Of a stretch of DNA of 64,000 bases, positions 15,568 to 24,578 are shown one piece after another. The notes under the pieces are model-generated. The model searched no databases. It worked only from the letters and a program-made list of their open reading frames with translations, and was not told the origin of the DNA. The position numbers and the translations under genes are program-made. Within the stretch, counting starts at the first letter, position 1. Every line of letters starts with the position of its first letter. Origin of the DNA: a bacterium (GTDB taxonomy: Bacteria > SZUA-79 > Acidulodesulfobacterales > Acidulodesulfobacteraceae); the NCBI GenBank assembly GCA_021798875.1, contig JAJZBN010000006.1, forward strand, positions 1-64,000, written 5' to 3'.

Positions 15568-17505
15568 TTATCCGACGAATATCGGGCGTTTTGAAAGCAT
15601 ATCCGGCAATATAAGTTTTCTGTAAGGCATTCCCTTTGTTTCGTCTTTAATTTCTTTAATAAAATCGGCTTTGTCTATGTTGAAATTTTTTCTATCTTTA
15701 TATCTGTTTCTAATCGACAAAACGCCGCTTTCGGCCTCTTTCCGTCCGACGACAGCAATGTACGGAACCCATTCTTCTTCGGCAAACATTATCTTTTTAC
15801 CAAGGCTGAAATCCCTGTCGTCGATGTCTGTTCTAATATCCGAACCGCCGATTTCTTCTTTTAATTTAACTGCAACATCGTTAAACTTTTCGGATACGGG
15901 TATAATTCTGACCTGAGTAGGACTTAACCATAATGGAAAAACCGGAATATCTTTTTTAAGTGCTTCTTCTATTATCAGATACATCCATCTTTCGATAGCC
16001 CCGACCGAAGAATGGCATATTATGCACCCTGCTTTTTCTCCCGTTTCGGTAGTAAAATTCAAGCCGTATCTTTTGGCGTCTTCCACGTCGAGCTGAACCG
16101 TCGATAACTGACAGGAACCGTTTACCGAGTCCACGCCTTGAAATTCGTGTTTAAGCGCCCAGTAATGCTTCATTTTGGACAAAACTTCGATGAGCGCAGG
16201 TTTTTTAGAATATTTTAACAGTTCTACTATTTTATCTTTATATTTTTCGTAATATTCTTTGACTATTCTAAAAACTACGGCGTATTCAATTCCGGTGCCT
16301 TCGGCAAGGTCGGCGTAAGTTCTGTAAAGAGCCTGATATTCGTTAAAGCCTTCTTCGAGATTAAGGCAAAAACTGTGTATATCCGGCATAGTGAAGCCTC
16401 TCAGTCTTCTTAAACCCGCTAATTCGCCGCTTTTTTCATACCTGAAACTTTTGGAAATTTCGTAAAATCTTAAAGGAAGATGTTTATAGCTCATTTTAGT
16501 ATCTTTAAGCATAGAAAAAAGACCGAAGTCTCCTGCAAATCTCAGTACAAATTCTTTGGAAGGAGCAAATCTGCCGGTTTCAGATTTTTCGTCCGGTACT
16601 AAAATAGAGTAGTGCCTTTCGTGAAACGATTCGCCCTGCCCCTTTATCTCCGGTTTATTCCAGTTATATATAAGCGGAGTTTCTATTTCCATGCAGTTTA
16701 AGCGGTTCAGAGCTATATCTTCCGCCCAATCTGATAAAAGTTTGAATAACAAAGTGCCTTTTGGGTAAAAGCGAAGATGACCTGAATCGGAATTTTCTTC
16801 GTGGTCGGCAATCTCGAGACGCCTCATGGCTGAAACCGAAGGCGGCGTTTCTCCTTCTTTTATTTTAAATTCTTCGTATGCGATTACTTTTCTTAAAGAA
16901 GGAAAACCTTGAAGAGATTTATCTTCTAAAATGCTTTCGTTTTTTAAATCTATTTTAGTTTCTTTGCCGTCGAAATTTAATATAAAAAATTCGCTTTCTA
17001 CGTCTTTAACTATGTCTTCCCTTGTTTTTCTGTTAACGGAAGTCTTAACCGGCATATTTGCCTGCTCTTCTTCCGATAAATAAGTAATGTGCCTCGACGA
17101 TTCGCTTAACGGATGACCCTTACATGATATTTTAAAACTCTTATACCAGCCGAATGGCGCTCTGTATACCGGATAAAAGGCGGCTATTTCGTTTTTTAAA
17201 GATTCGAGTGTAGAAACTGCAAGCCTTGGGTCGGCAAGGCTGTTAGAAAGATGCGCATAAGGATATACAATAATTATACGCGGTTTTAATTTATCTGCTA
17301 TATCTTTAATTTCGGTAAAAGCTTGTTTAACTATATCTTCGTTGTTTTTCGCGTCTCCTTTTTCTACGGTGCAAAAAACTACTAAAGGCTCTTCAAAAAA
17401 GCTGACGGTATCCGTAACGGCAGATTTGTCTATTTCTTCGGCAACTGGAGTTTTTCCGGTTAAAGAATAGCTAAAATCGTCGGCATGAATGATTAATAGC
17501 TGCAT
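15568..17505 (-). CDS. thrS: Threonyl-tRNA synthetase, archaeal type
   Basis: This 645-aa class II synthetase attaches Thr to tRNA-Thr. The N-terminal ~145 residues (MQLLIIHADDF, IIVYPYAHLSNSLADP, RAPFGWYKSFKISCKGHPLSE) match the DTD-like editing domain of archaeal ThrRS, not the TGS plus SAD domains of ordinary bacterial ThrRS. Motif 2 is RFYEISKSFRYEKSGELAGL and motif 3 lies in VGAIERWMYLIIEE; an anticodon domain (PVFPLWLSPTQVRIIPVS) follows. Where bacterial enzymes have NCPGH, this one reads FAGDFGLFS. It starts only 2 bases after flxA, so it appears to be the last gene of the Hdr operon. Confidence 0.93.
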   Translation of the reverse strand: MQLLIIHADDFSYSLTGKTPVAEEIDKSAVTDTVSFFEEPLVVFCTVEKGDAKNNEDIVKQAFTEIKDIADKLKPRIIIVYPYAHLSNSLADPRLAVSTLESLKNEIAAFYPVYRAPFGWYKSFKISCKGHPLSESSRHITYLSEEEQANMPVKTSVNRKTREDIVKDVESEFFILNFDGKETKIDLKNESILEDKSLQGFPSLRKVIAYEEFKIKEGETPPSVSAMRRLEIADHEENSDSGHLRFYPKGTLLFKLLSDWAEDIALNRLNCMEIETPLIYNWNKPEIKGQGESFHERHYSILVPDEKSETGRFAPSKEFVLRFAGDFGLFSMLKDTKMSYKHLPLRFYEISKSFRYEKSGELAGLRRLRGFTMPDIHSFCLNLEEGFNEYQALYRTYADLAEGTGIEYAVVFRIVKEYYEKYKDKIVELLKYSKKPALIEVLSKMKHYWALKHEFQGVDSVNGSCQLSTVQLDVEDAKRYGLNFTTETGEKAGCIICHSSVGAIERWMYLIIEEALKKDIPVFPLWLSPTQVRIIPVSEKFNDVAVKLKEEIGGSDIRTDIDDRDFSLGKKIMFAEEEWVPYIAVVGRKEAESGVLSIRNRYKDRKNFNIDKADFIKEIKDETKGMPYRKLILPDMLSKRPIFVG

Positions 17506-17507
17506 AA

Positions 17508-18332
17508 TTAAAAATCGTTCGGCAGACTTTCAAGCTCTTTTGCGGTAAAAACAGGACCGTCTTTGCATACGTAAACGCTTCCGACGTTGCATCTTCCGCA
17601 TTTTCCGAGTCCGCATTTCATTCTGTTTTCAAGAGTAGTTATTATATTTTCTTTACCGAAACCCATTTTTTCTTCAAGAGTTTTTAAAGCAAACTTAATC
17701 ATTATAGGAGGTCCGCAGACAACGGCTATGCTGTTTTCGCCTTTAAGCGGCAGCTGTTCCAAAATAGTGGGAACGAAACCTACTTTGCCTTTCCAGTCTG
17801 GAGTTTCTCCGCCCGGATCTACGGTTACGACAAATTCCGTATCTTTATGATTTTTCCATTCGTCGAAAATGCTTTTATATAAAAGATCGCCTACGGTTCT
17901 AGCTCCGTATAGTATAGTAATTTTGCCGTATTTATCGCGCTCGTCGAGACAATATTCCATAATAGACTTAACCGGAGCCATACCTATGCCTCCGCCGACG
18001 AATACTATATCTTTGCCGTGCATTTTCGACGTATCGAAATAGTTTCCGTAAGGACCCCTGAAAGCGATTTTATCTCCTTCGTTTAATCCGTTAATGCCGG
18101 TCGTGGCGCGTCCGGAAGTCCTAAAACTGAATTCAAAATATTCTTTTCTTAAGGGAGAAGATGAAAAACCGAATGTCGACTCGCCCTCTCCTATCAGCGA
18201 AAATTCGCCGAACTGACCGGGAAGAAAATCTATGCTTTTTCCGTCAATAGTAAGACGTATCGTTTTAGTGTCCGCAGTCTCCTGAATAATTTCTTTTATT
18301 TCCGCCAGTTTAGGCAAATAGATATTTTCCAT
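17508..18332 (-). CDS. flxA: FAD/NAD(P)-binding oxidoreductase subunit (FlxA/AsrB type)
   Basis: This 274-aa ferredoxin-reductase-fold protein has a FAD domain (LPGQFGEFSL, FGFSSSPL), an NAD domain (IVFVGGGIGMAPVKSIMEY, CGPPIMIKFAL) and a C-terminal 2Fe-2S motif CGLGKCGRCNVGSVYVC. It would oxidise NADH for a flavin-based bifurcating complex with HdrABC, as in Flox-Hdr of sulfate reducers. It is the last redox gene of the operon. An anaerobic sulfite reductase B subunit is the main alternative by fold, but the hdr context argues for FlxA. Confidence 0.82.
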   Translation of the reverse strand: MENIYLPKLAEIKEIIQETADTKTIRLTIDGKSIDFLPGQFGEFSLIGEGESTFGFSSSPLRKEYFEFSFRTSGRATTGINGLNEGDKIAFRGPYGNYFDTSKMHGKDIVFVGGGIGMAPVKSIMEYCLDERDKYGKITILYGARTVGDLLYKSIFDEWKNHKDTEFVVTVDPGGETPDWKGKVGFVPTILEQLPLKGENSIAVVCGPPIMIKFALKTLEEKMGFGKENIITTLENRMKCGLGKCGRCNVGSVYVCKDGPVFTAKELESLPNDF

Positions 18333-18391
18333 TAACTATATGCTCCTGCTCTATAATATTAATATTAATTTATATTATTTTAAATAATTGG

Positions 18392-19414
18392 TTACGCCAT
18401 TTCTGCTAAATTTTTTGCAACTTCTTTTATATCTATGTCTTCGGGACAGTTTCTCGAACATCTGCCGCATCCTACGCATAAATATTTATCGAATTTTTCG
18501 CTGTAAATTTTGAATTTATGCATTAATCTCTGCCTATATCTATCGCCCTGTGTAACCCTCGGATTGTGGCCCGAAGTATGAAGTGTGAATATCCCGAACT
18601 GGCATGAATCCCAGTTGCGTATCCTTCTGCCTTCTTTAAGGTTTCCTTCGTCCTGAATATCGAAACAGTGGCATGTCGGACACGTGTAGGTACAGACTCC
18701 GCAGCCTATACACGATAAAAATCTTTCCTGAAAATAGTTATGTTCAAAATTTTTATCTAAAAAACTTTTAGTCTTTTCTACTTCAAAAATCTTTTTCCAA
18801 TCCTTATCTGCCGGAACTTTGTCTTTTGCGGTTTCGGTAAATAAATTAGAATAAGCTTTTACAAGGTTTAGACCTTTTTCTCCGGTAACGATAGCAAAAT
18901 ATTTATCGCCCGATTTTTTAAGAAGAATATCCGAACCGTAAGAACTTTCGGGTGAAAGCTGCATTTCCGTGCAGAAGCAATAGTTATCGGGTTTTTCGCA
19001 GGCTATTGAAATTATCGTTAAATTTTTAAATCTTTCGTTAAAAAATTCGTCTTTATAATCCCAATTAAAAACTTTTTCCATTATAGGACCTGCTCCGGCA
19101 TCGCAAGGCCTTCCTCCGAAAATAACCCGTTTTTCGTTTGCGCCTGCAATATTCTGAAGACCGTCTTTAACTTCGGTATCTACTCCGGAAATTGAATACT
19201 CGAATAGAGTTTCGGTTTTAGGAAGAAGATATTCCTTATATGACATCTTAGGTAATAAAATATCTAAGTTCGTTTCTTCAAACTTATTTATTTTTCCGTA
19301 AAAAGTATCGCCGTCTTTATCGGTCGGCGCTATAACTTCGTAATTGTCCGTTATAATCCCGTCAATAAATTTTTTAAGATTTTCCGTGGAAATTTCAAAA
19401 TATTTTTCTTCCAT
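18392..19414 (-). CDS. flxB: 4Fe-4S electron-transfer subunit (FlxB/AsrA type)
   Basis: This 340-aa protein has two C-terminal ferredoxin motifs: CIGCGVCTYTCPTCHC and CVGCGRCSRNCPEDID. The N-terminal ~200 residues resemble the AsrA/hydrogenase-beta family, with RPCDAGA and a CFC pair (PDNYCFCTEMQ). It would relay electrons between the NADH-oxidising FlxA and FlxC/HdrA. It lies 60 bases before flxA and 27 after the next subunit. The letter assignment follows gene order. Confidence 0.75.
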   Translation of the reverse strand: MEEKYFEISTENLKKFIDGIITDNYEVIAPTDKDGDTFYGKINKFEETNLDILLPKMSYKEYLLPKTETLFEYSISGVDTEVKDGLQNIAGANEKRVIFGGRPCDAGAGPIMEKVFNWDYKDEFFNERFKNLTIISIACEKPDNYCFCTEMQLSPESSYGSDILLKKSGDKYFAIVTGEKGLNLVKAYSNLFTETAKDKVPADKDWKKIFEVEKTKSFLDKNFEHNYFQERFLSCIGCGVCTYTCPTCHCFDIQDEGNLKEGRRIRNWDSCQFGIFTLHTSGHNPRVTQGDRYRQRLMHKFKIYSEKFDKYLCVGCGRCSRNCPEDIDIKEVAKNLAEMA

Positions 19415-19441
19415 TATAAGCCGTCTCCAATATCTTATTTC

Positions 19442-20347
19442 TTATTTTATAAAGTCGTTGAAATCGTTTTCGCTGAATACGCCGAAAACGGGTTTGGCGT
19501 TTATATCCAATCCGGACTTGTAACCAAAAAGATTATATACGTCTCTTGCCATTTTTTCGTTTATAAGCATTAAAGGAATATTAACCGGACATGCTCTTTC
19601 GCATTCGCCGCAGCCTATGCACCTGCCGGACAGGTGATATGCCCTTATAAGATTCCACTGGGCATTTCCCGGTTCTTCGGAATTGGTATCTATCCACTGG
19701 GGCATATTTTTTTCTACTATACATCTTGAGCAGAAGCAAAGCGGACAAGCCTGCCTGCATGCATAACATTTAATGCATTTATCGAATTCTTTTGCCCAGT
19801 AAGCATTTTTTTCTTCGGCACTCATCGCCTCTAATTTTTCTATCTCCGCATAAGGCTTTACGTTTCCCGAAATGCTTAATTCCGGTTCTTCGGTTTCAAC
19901 GAGAAAATCGTAAAGAACGGGAGTATGTTCCTGACATATGAGGCATTTATCGTACACCGTAGTTTCCGAAACTTTTGTTTCGCCTTTGTCTGCAAGACTT
20001 TGTTTTATTACGCCGTTACACTGCATGCCGATTATTTTTATGTTGTCTCTCGATAACTGATATTCTTGGATTAAGGCGTTGACTGCTTTTTCGTCGCATC
20101 CTTTAACGGTTATTCCTATTTTCCCGTATTTCTTTACTTCCTGTTTCTTTAAAAATACTGCAAGATCTTGAACTGCATTGCTGCTGAAAGTAAGCTTTAC
20201 AACCTCCTCCGGTTTCGTTATAAAAACAGGTCTCATTCTTTGCGGATTAGAACCTTTCGTATATCCTATTATAAGGTTCACTTCCCCGCTTTCGAGAAGA
20301 TCTTTTGCAATTTTTTGCAGCTTTTCGTCGGTTTTTGTGTTTGCCAT
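19442..20347 (-). CDS. flxC: 4Fe-4S subunit with F420-hydrogenase-beta-like N-terminus (FlxC type)
   Basis: In this 301-aa protein residues ~1-160 resemble the coenzyme F420 hydrogenase beta family (VNLIIGYTKGSNPQRMRPVF, GIQMCNG-like GMQCNG, CLICQE). The C-terminal half carries Cys-rich clusters KCIKCYACRQACPLCFCSRC and CIGCGECERACPVN. It is an iron-sulfur relay in the Flox-Hdr assembly, encoded 11 bases after flxD. Naming as FlxC is by position. Confidence 0.72.
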   Translation of the reverse strand: MANTKTDEKLQKIAKDLLESGEVNLIIGYTKGSNPQRMRPVFITKPEEVVKLTFSSNAVQDLAVFLKKQEVKKYGKIGITVKGCDEKAVNALIQEYQLSRDNIKIIGMQCNGVIKQSLADKGETKVSETTVYDKCLICQEHTPVLYDFLVETEEPELSISGNVKPYAEIEKLEAMSAEEKNAYWAKEFDKCIKCYACRQACPLCFCSRCIVEKNMPQWIDTNSEEPGNAQWNLIRAYHLSGRCIGCGECERACPVNIPLMLINEKMARDVYNLFGYKSGLDINAKPVFGVFSENDFNDFIK

Positions 20348-20358
20348 AAATATATCCT

Positions 20359-20841
20359 TTATTTTTTTGTAAATATATCCGTCGTTTTATCCGGCAGAGA
20401 TTTAATTTTATCCGTAAATTCGTTAATTACGGCAACCCATTTGTTTCCTTCCGATGCACTTATCCAAGAAAATTCTACCCTATTTAAATCTACTCCGAGA
20501 TACCCAAGTAAGTCTCTAAACGTAGCATATTTTCTTCTAGAATGATAATTTCCGCTGGTATAATGGCAGTCGCCCGGGTGACATCCGGAAACTAAAACTC
20601 CTTTTGCGCCTTTTTTAAAAGCTTCTACTATAAAAAGCGGGTCTATTCTTCCCGTACATGGCAGTTTAATAACCCTTACGTTGTCGGAATATTTCATTCT
20701 GCTCGTTCCGGCAAGATCAGCGCCGTTGTATGTACACCAGTTGCAGACGAAAGCTATTAACCTCGGGTCGCTTTGACTGCCGGTATTAGCCGATGCCGTT
20801 CCTTCTTTTTGTTTTTCTTTTTCTACATTCATATCTTCCAT
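20359..20841 (-). CDS. flxD: MvhD/FlxD-like 2Fe-2S linker subunit
   Basis: This 160-aa protein has the MvhD-family Cys pattern: FVCNWCTYNGADLAG, LPCTGRIDP, SGCHPGDCHY. MvhD proteins dock the electron-input module (hydrogenase or Flx) to HdrA. A hydrophilic ~25-residue N-terminal tail precedes the fold. It sits immediately behind hdrA, as expected for a docking subunit. Confidence 0.85.
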   Translation of the reverse strand: MEDMNVEKEKQKEGTASANTGSQSDPRLIAFVCNWCTYNGADLAGTSRMKYSDNVRVIKLPCTGRIDPLFIVEAFKKGAKGVLVSGCHPGDCHYTSGNYHSRRKYATFRDLLGYLGVDLNRVEFSWISASEGNKWVAVINEFTDKIKSLPDKTTDIFTKK

Positions 20842-20870
20842 GTCTGAAAGACTCCTTTTTTTCCGTTTTG

Positions 20871-22853
20871 TTAGACCGCTAATGATTTTATTTCTGCATA
20901 TATCTGGTCGTCCATAAAGCCTTTGACGTCGATGGATTTAGAGAAGCAGGCGTTCACGCATGCTCCGCATCCGGTGCATAGTCCGGGATTAACGCTGGCT
21001 ACGACTTTTACGACGTTGCCGCTTCTGTCTTTAATTTCTTTTCTGGTTATGGCATTATATGCACAGACTCTCTGACAGTAGAAACAGGCAACGCAAGTCG
21101 CTTCGTTAACGCTTGATATAGTTCCTTCGACTTCATACTCGCTTTTTGAAAACAAGCCGAGTATCTTGGAAGCCGCGGCCGAACCTGAAACGACCGATTC
21201 AGGGATATCCCTTGGACCTTGCGCCATACCTGCAAGATATATACCTGCCGTAGAAGATTCCGCAGGTCTCAGTTTTGGATGAGATTCCGTTAAGAAACCG
21301 TATTTATCGTATGATATTCCAAGCATTTGTGCAAGTTTATCCGAACCTTTTTTAGGTATTACGCCGGTTGCAAGAACTACCATGTCGGCTGCTATTTCAA
21401 CCTGGTTGCCGGAAAGAGTATCGGCTCCTTTTACAATAAGTTTTCCGTTATCTTCATATATTTTAGACACCCTGCCTCTTAAATAAACTGCACCGTCCTG
21501 CTCCATAGTTCCCCTGACGAACTCTTCGTATCCCTTGCTGGTAGATCTTATATCTATGTAGAAAACATAGCTTTGCGAGCCGTGAACCTTGTGCGCAAAT
21601 AGTTTTGCGTGTTTAGCCGTGTACATGCAGCATACTTTGGAACAATATGGAACTCCTTTTTCAGGGTCCCTGGAGCCGACGCACTGAACGAAAACTATAG
21701 TCTGAGGAGTTTTTCCGTCGGACGGTCTTTTTATAACACCTTCGGTAGGACCGGAAGCCGAAAGAAGTCTTTCGAACTGCAATCCGGAAACTACATCTTT
21801 ATATTTTCCGTAACCGTATTCCCCGTACATTGAAGTTTCCATAAGGTCGTATCCCGTTGCGGCAACTATTGCGCCGACGGTTTCTTCTATTATTTCGTCC
21901 TGCATACTGAAATCTATACACTTGGGACCGCAGGCATCAAAACATTTCTGGCATTTTCCGCCTTTTTTAAAATGAAGGCAGACAGAGCGGTCTAACACGG
22001 GCACTAACGGCACCGCCTGAGGAAAAGGAACATATATTGCGGTTCTTTCGGATAAGTTTAAATTAAATTCGCTTTTTACGTTTTTGTGCATAGGACAGGC
22101 ATTCCAGCATTCTCCGCATCCGGTGCAGTCTTTTTCGACGACGCTTCTTGCCTTTTTCTTTATTTTTACTTTGAAATTTCCTATATAACCGGAAACGTCT
22201 TCTATTTCGGAATATGTATATAATTTGATATTAGGGTGCTGGTTTGCTTCGACCATTTTTGGGGTCATTATACAACTGGAACAGTCTAATGTGGGAAACG
22301 TTTCGTCGAGCTGTATCATTCTGCCGCCTATAGACGGTTCTTTCTCGACCAGTATAACTTCTACTCCGCCGTTTGCTATATCTAAAGCGGCCTGTATTCC
22401 GGAAATTCCTCCGCCTATAACAAGCGCTTTTTTGTTCAAAGGAACCCTGACATCTTCTATGGGTTTATCCCTTTTTACCTTTTCTACCATCATTTTCATT
22501 AAATCGACGGCTTTTGCCGTTGCTCTTTCTTTATCTTCGTGAACCCATGAAACCTGCTCCCTGATATTCGCAATTTCTACGAAATACGGGTTTAATCCCT
22601 CTTTTACCGCCGCTTTCCTGAAAGTATTTTCATGCATATGAGGCGAGCATGCAGCAAGAACGACGCCGGTCAAATTTTTCTCTTTGATTACGTTTCTTAA
22701 ACTATTTTGTCCCGGATCGGAACACATATATTTGTAATCGACGGCGCTGACTACGCCGGGTATTTTTGCAGCTTCCTCTCTTACTTTCTCAACGTCGACT
22801 GTGCTAGCTATATTGGAGCCGCACCAGCAGACAAACACGCCTATTCTTGACAT
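20871..22853 (-). CDS. hdrA: Heterodisulfide reductase subunit A (bifurcating flavoprotein)
   Basis: HdrA carries the FAD thought to split electrons between ferredoxin and a disulfide. This 660-aa form has VCWCG near residue 9, a Rossmann fold GGGISGIQAALDIANGG, CSSCIMTPKM, an inserted ferredoxin CTGCGECWNACP, and two C-terminal ferredoxin motifs CVACFYCQRVCAYN and CTGCGACVNACFS. It is the core of hdrC-hdrB-hdrA-flxD-flxC-flxB-flxA. QmoA/B-type proteins are relatives, but the complete hdrBC plus flx set supports a soluble bifurcating complex. Confidence 0.92.
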   Translation of the reverse strand: MSRIGVFVCWCGSNIASTVDVEKVREEAAKIPGVVSAVDYKYMCSDPGQNSLRNVIKEKNLTGVVLAACSPHMHENTFRKAAVKEGLNPYFVEIANIREQVSWVHEDKERATAKAVDLMKMMVEKVKRDKPIEDVRVPLNKKALVIGGGISGIQAALDIANGGVEVILVEKEPSIGGRMIQLDETFPTLDCSSCIMTPKMVEANQHPNIKLYTYSEIEDVSGYIGNFKVKIKKKARSVVEKDCTGCGECWNACPMHKNVKSEFNLNLSERTAIYVPFPQAVPLVPVLDRSVCLHFKKGGKCQKCFDACGPKCIDFSMQDEIIEETVGAIVAATGYDLMETSMYGEYGYGKYKDVVSGLQFERLLSASGPTEGVIKRPSDGKTPQTIVFVQCVGSRDPEKGVPYCSKVCCMYTAKHAKLFAHKVHGSQSYVFYIDIRSTSKGYEEFVRGTMEQDGAVYLRGRVSKIYEDNGKLIVKGADTLSGNQVEIAADMVVLATGVIPKKGSDKLAQMLGISYDKYGFLTESHPKLRPAESSTAGIYLAGMAQGPRDIPESVVSGSAAASKILGLFSKSEYEVEGTISSVNEATCVACFYCQRVCAYNAITRKEIKDRSGNVVKVVASVNPGLCTGCGACVNACFSKSIDVKGFMDDQIYAEIKSLAV

Positions 22854-22960
22854 AATATTTTACCTCTCGTATGTAACTTAAATAAATAATCTAAATTTTC
22901 CGCTTTTAAGCAAGAACGAAATTATGCCGTAAAAGTTGAAATTTATATAATATATACTGC

Positions 22961-23839
22961 TTATTTCGATAATTCTTCTATTTTTTTCAAAACCCTGTCT
23001 GCCGCAACCATATGTCCGTCTATTGCAAGATCTTTAGGAGTAATTCCGAACGAAAGTCCCAGAAGTTCCGTAATAAACAAAACCGGCAGACCTATTTTTT
23101 CTTCGTATTTTCTTTCTATTTCCTTCTGCCTGACGTCTAAATTTGAATGACACAAAGGGCACGCCACTACTACTACGTCTGCTCCGTGATTTTTGGCATC
23201 GTACAAAACTTTTCCTGTTAAAGCCATAACTACGTCCGGTTTGGAAAGAGAATTAATCGCTCCGCAGCATTCTGTTTTATAAGAATAGTCAACCGGCTCA
23301 GCTCCGGTAAGAGAAACCAGCTCGTCCATTGTAACCGGATTTTCGGGGTCGTCGAACTGCATAACTTTAGGCGGTCTTACTAATAAACAGCCGTAATACG
23401 ATGCAGCCTTAAGTCCCGTAAGCGGTTTTTTAACCATCGATTTTATCTTGTCTTTGCCGACCACTCCGATAAGAAATTCGAGCATGTTGTTGATGCTCAT
23501 TTGGGAATCGTAAGGCATTTCCAAAGAATTGGTTATTTTCTTTTTCAGTATATCGTCTCTTTTTAGTTCGTAATCGGCGTTTTTAAGCCTGTTGGAACAT
23601 GCGGCGCATGGAGCGAGGACGGATTCAAAACCGTCTTTTTCGGCTATAGCAAGATTCCTTGCCGGAAGAGCTATGGAAAGATTATGGTTTATGCTGTGGG
23701 CAGCCGAAGCGCCGCAGCAGTTCCAGTCAGGAATCTCCTTGACCTCTATATCCATAGCTTCAAGAATTTTTAACAAAGATACTTCATATTCGAAAGACGT
23801 TCCTTTTAACGAACATCCGGGGTAATATGCTAATTTCAT
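22961..23839 (-). CDS. hdrB: Heterodisulfide reductase subunit B
   Basis: This 292-aa protein has two complete CCG domains: PGCSL, NCCGAS, CAAC in the first and YGCLL, ECCGAI, CPLC in the second. These ligate the noncubane [4Fe-4S] clusters that cleave a disulfide in HdrB. Methanogen HdrB reduces CoM-S-S-CoB; in bacteria the substrate is likely another thiol/disulfide such as DsrC (inference). It is encoded between hdrC and hdrA. Confidence 0.92.
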   Translation of the reverse strand: MKLAYYPGCSLKGTSFEYEVSLLKILEAMDIEVKEIPDWNCCGASAAHSINHNLSIALPARNLAIAEKDGFESVLAPCAACSNRLKNADYELKRDDILKKKITNSLEMPYDSQMSINNMLEFLIGVVGKDKIKSMVKKPLTGLKAASYYGCLLVRPPKVMQFDDPENPVTMDELVSLTGAEPVDYSYKTECCGAINSLSKPDVVMALTGKVLYDAKNHGADVVVVACPLCHSNLDVRQKEIERKYEEKIGLPVLFITELLGLSFGITPKDLAIDGHMVAADRVLKKIEELSK

Positions 23840-23864
23840 ATTTTTTAATTTCTCCTTTAACTAT

Positions 23865-24413
23865 TTACTCGAAATCCTTAAAAATTTTAGCTATTTGATT
23901 TAAATTGGAAATTGTTTCTCCGTGCATTTTAAGTTTTCCTTTTTCGAGCATTTTTGGAGCCAAAAACATATCTCTGAAAAGATGTTTTGTTTTTAATTTA
24001 TATTTGCCGACTAATTCAAGTTCGAATATTCTGCCGTGAGATTTGACGTTTTCAAGAAATACTTCGTGAAACATCTGCACTTCTTTTTCCGTTTTTGAAG
24101 TTATTCCTTTTCTTTCGGCTATTTCCCTGAGAACATCCATAATGCCGGTAACTTCAAATCCTTTCGGGCATCTGGTAGAACAGGTATTGCACGAAACGCA
24201 CAGCCAAATCGTTTTAGAATTTAAAACGGTATCTTCCATTCCAAGTTCGGTCATTTTTATAATCTGGTTTGGAGTATAATCCATTTCAAAATTAACGGGG
24301 CATCCCGCCGAACATTTGCCGCACTGATAACACTTGGACAGCTTGTCGTGCAGCATAGACTCTACTTGAGCGACAAAATTACGCCTGCTTTGTTCGTTTA
24401 AAACCGTCTTCAT
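23865..24413 (-). CDS. hdrC: Heterodisulfide reductase subunit C
   Basis: This is a 182-aa soluble protein with two 4Fe-4S motifs, CYQCGKCSAGCPVN and CVSCNTCSTRCPKG, passing electrons from HdrA to HdrB. Length and motif spacing are typical of bacterial HdrC. It is first in the operon, behind a strong promoter and a structured leader of about 110 nt. Confidence 0.92.
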   Translation of the reverse strand: MKTVLNEQSRRNFVAQVESMLHDKLSKCYQCGKCSAGCPVNFEMDYTPNQIIKMTELGMEDTVLNSKTIWLCVSCNTCSTRCPKGFEVTGIMDVLREIAERKGITSKTEKEVQMFHEVFLENVKSHGRIFELELVGKYKLKTKHLFRDMFLAPKMLEKGKLKMHGETISNLNQIAKIFKDFE

Positions 24414-24470
24414 AGCTATTGTCCTTGAATTGAAAATTGAATTTATTTTTCTTTTTTTGATTTTGGTTTC

Positions 24471-24516
24471 AGGTTTCGGATAGAAACCTTATAAAATCGT
24501 TTTTTTATTCGATTTT
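24471..24516 (-). promoter_or_regulatory. Two stem-loops in the hdr leader
   Basis: In the transcribed leader of hdrC there is first an inverted repeat AAAATCG / CGATTTT (plus 24493-24499 and 24510-24516), then a perfect 7-bp hairpin AGGTTTC-5nt-GAAACCT (24471-24489). No U-run follows, so neither is an obvious attenuator. They could affect mRNA stability or bind a regulator. Confidence 0.4.
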
Positions 24517-24532
24517 AAAATGCCGTTTTTAT

Positions 24533-24561
24533 ATTATAACTCAAAATTAATTTTTAGTCAA
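24533..24561 (-). promoter_or_regulatory. Promoter of the hdr-flx-thrS operon
   Basis: On the minus strand TTGACT (plus 24556-24561), a 17-base spacer and a perfect TATAAT (plus 24533-24538). Strong sigma70 match; start predicted near 24526. Confidence 0.72.
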
Positions 24562-24578
24562 GGGATTTTAACTTCTAA

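Noticed and set aside
17508-19414. Anaerobic sulfite reductase asrAB
   Set aside because: The subunits resemble AsrA/AsrB by fold, but asrC is missing and contiguous hdrABC/mvhD genes indicate a Flox-Hdr complex.
24491-24520. Riboswitch in the hdr leader
   Set aside because: Only short simple stems are visible and no known aptamer core could be recognised; kept only as generic stem-loops.
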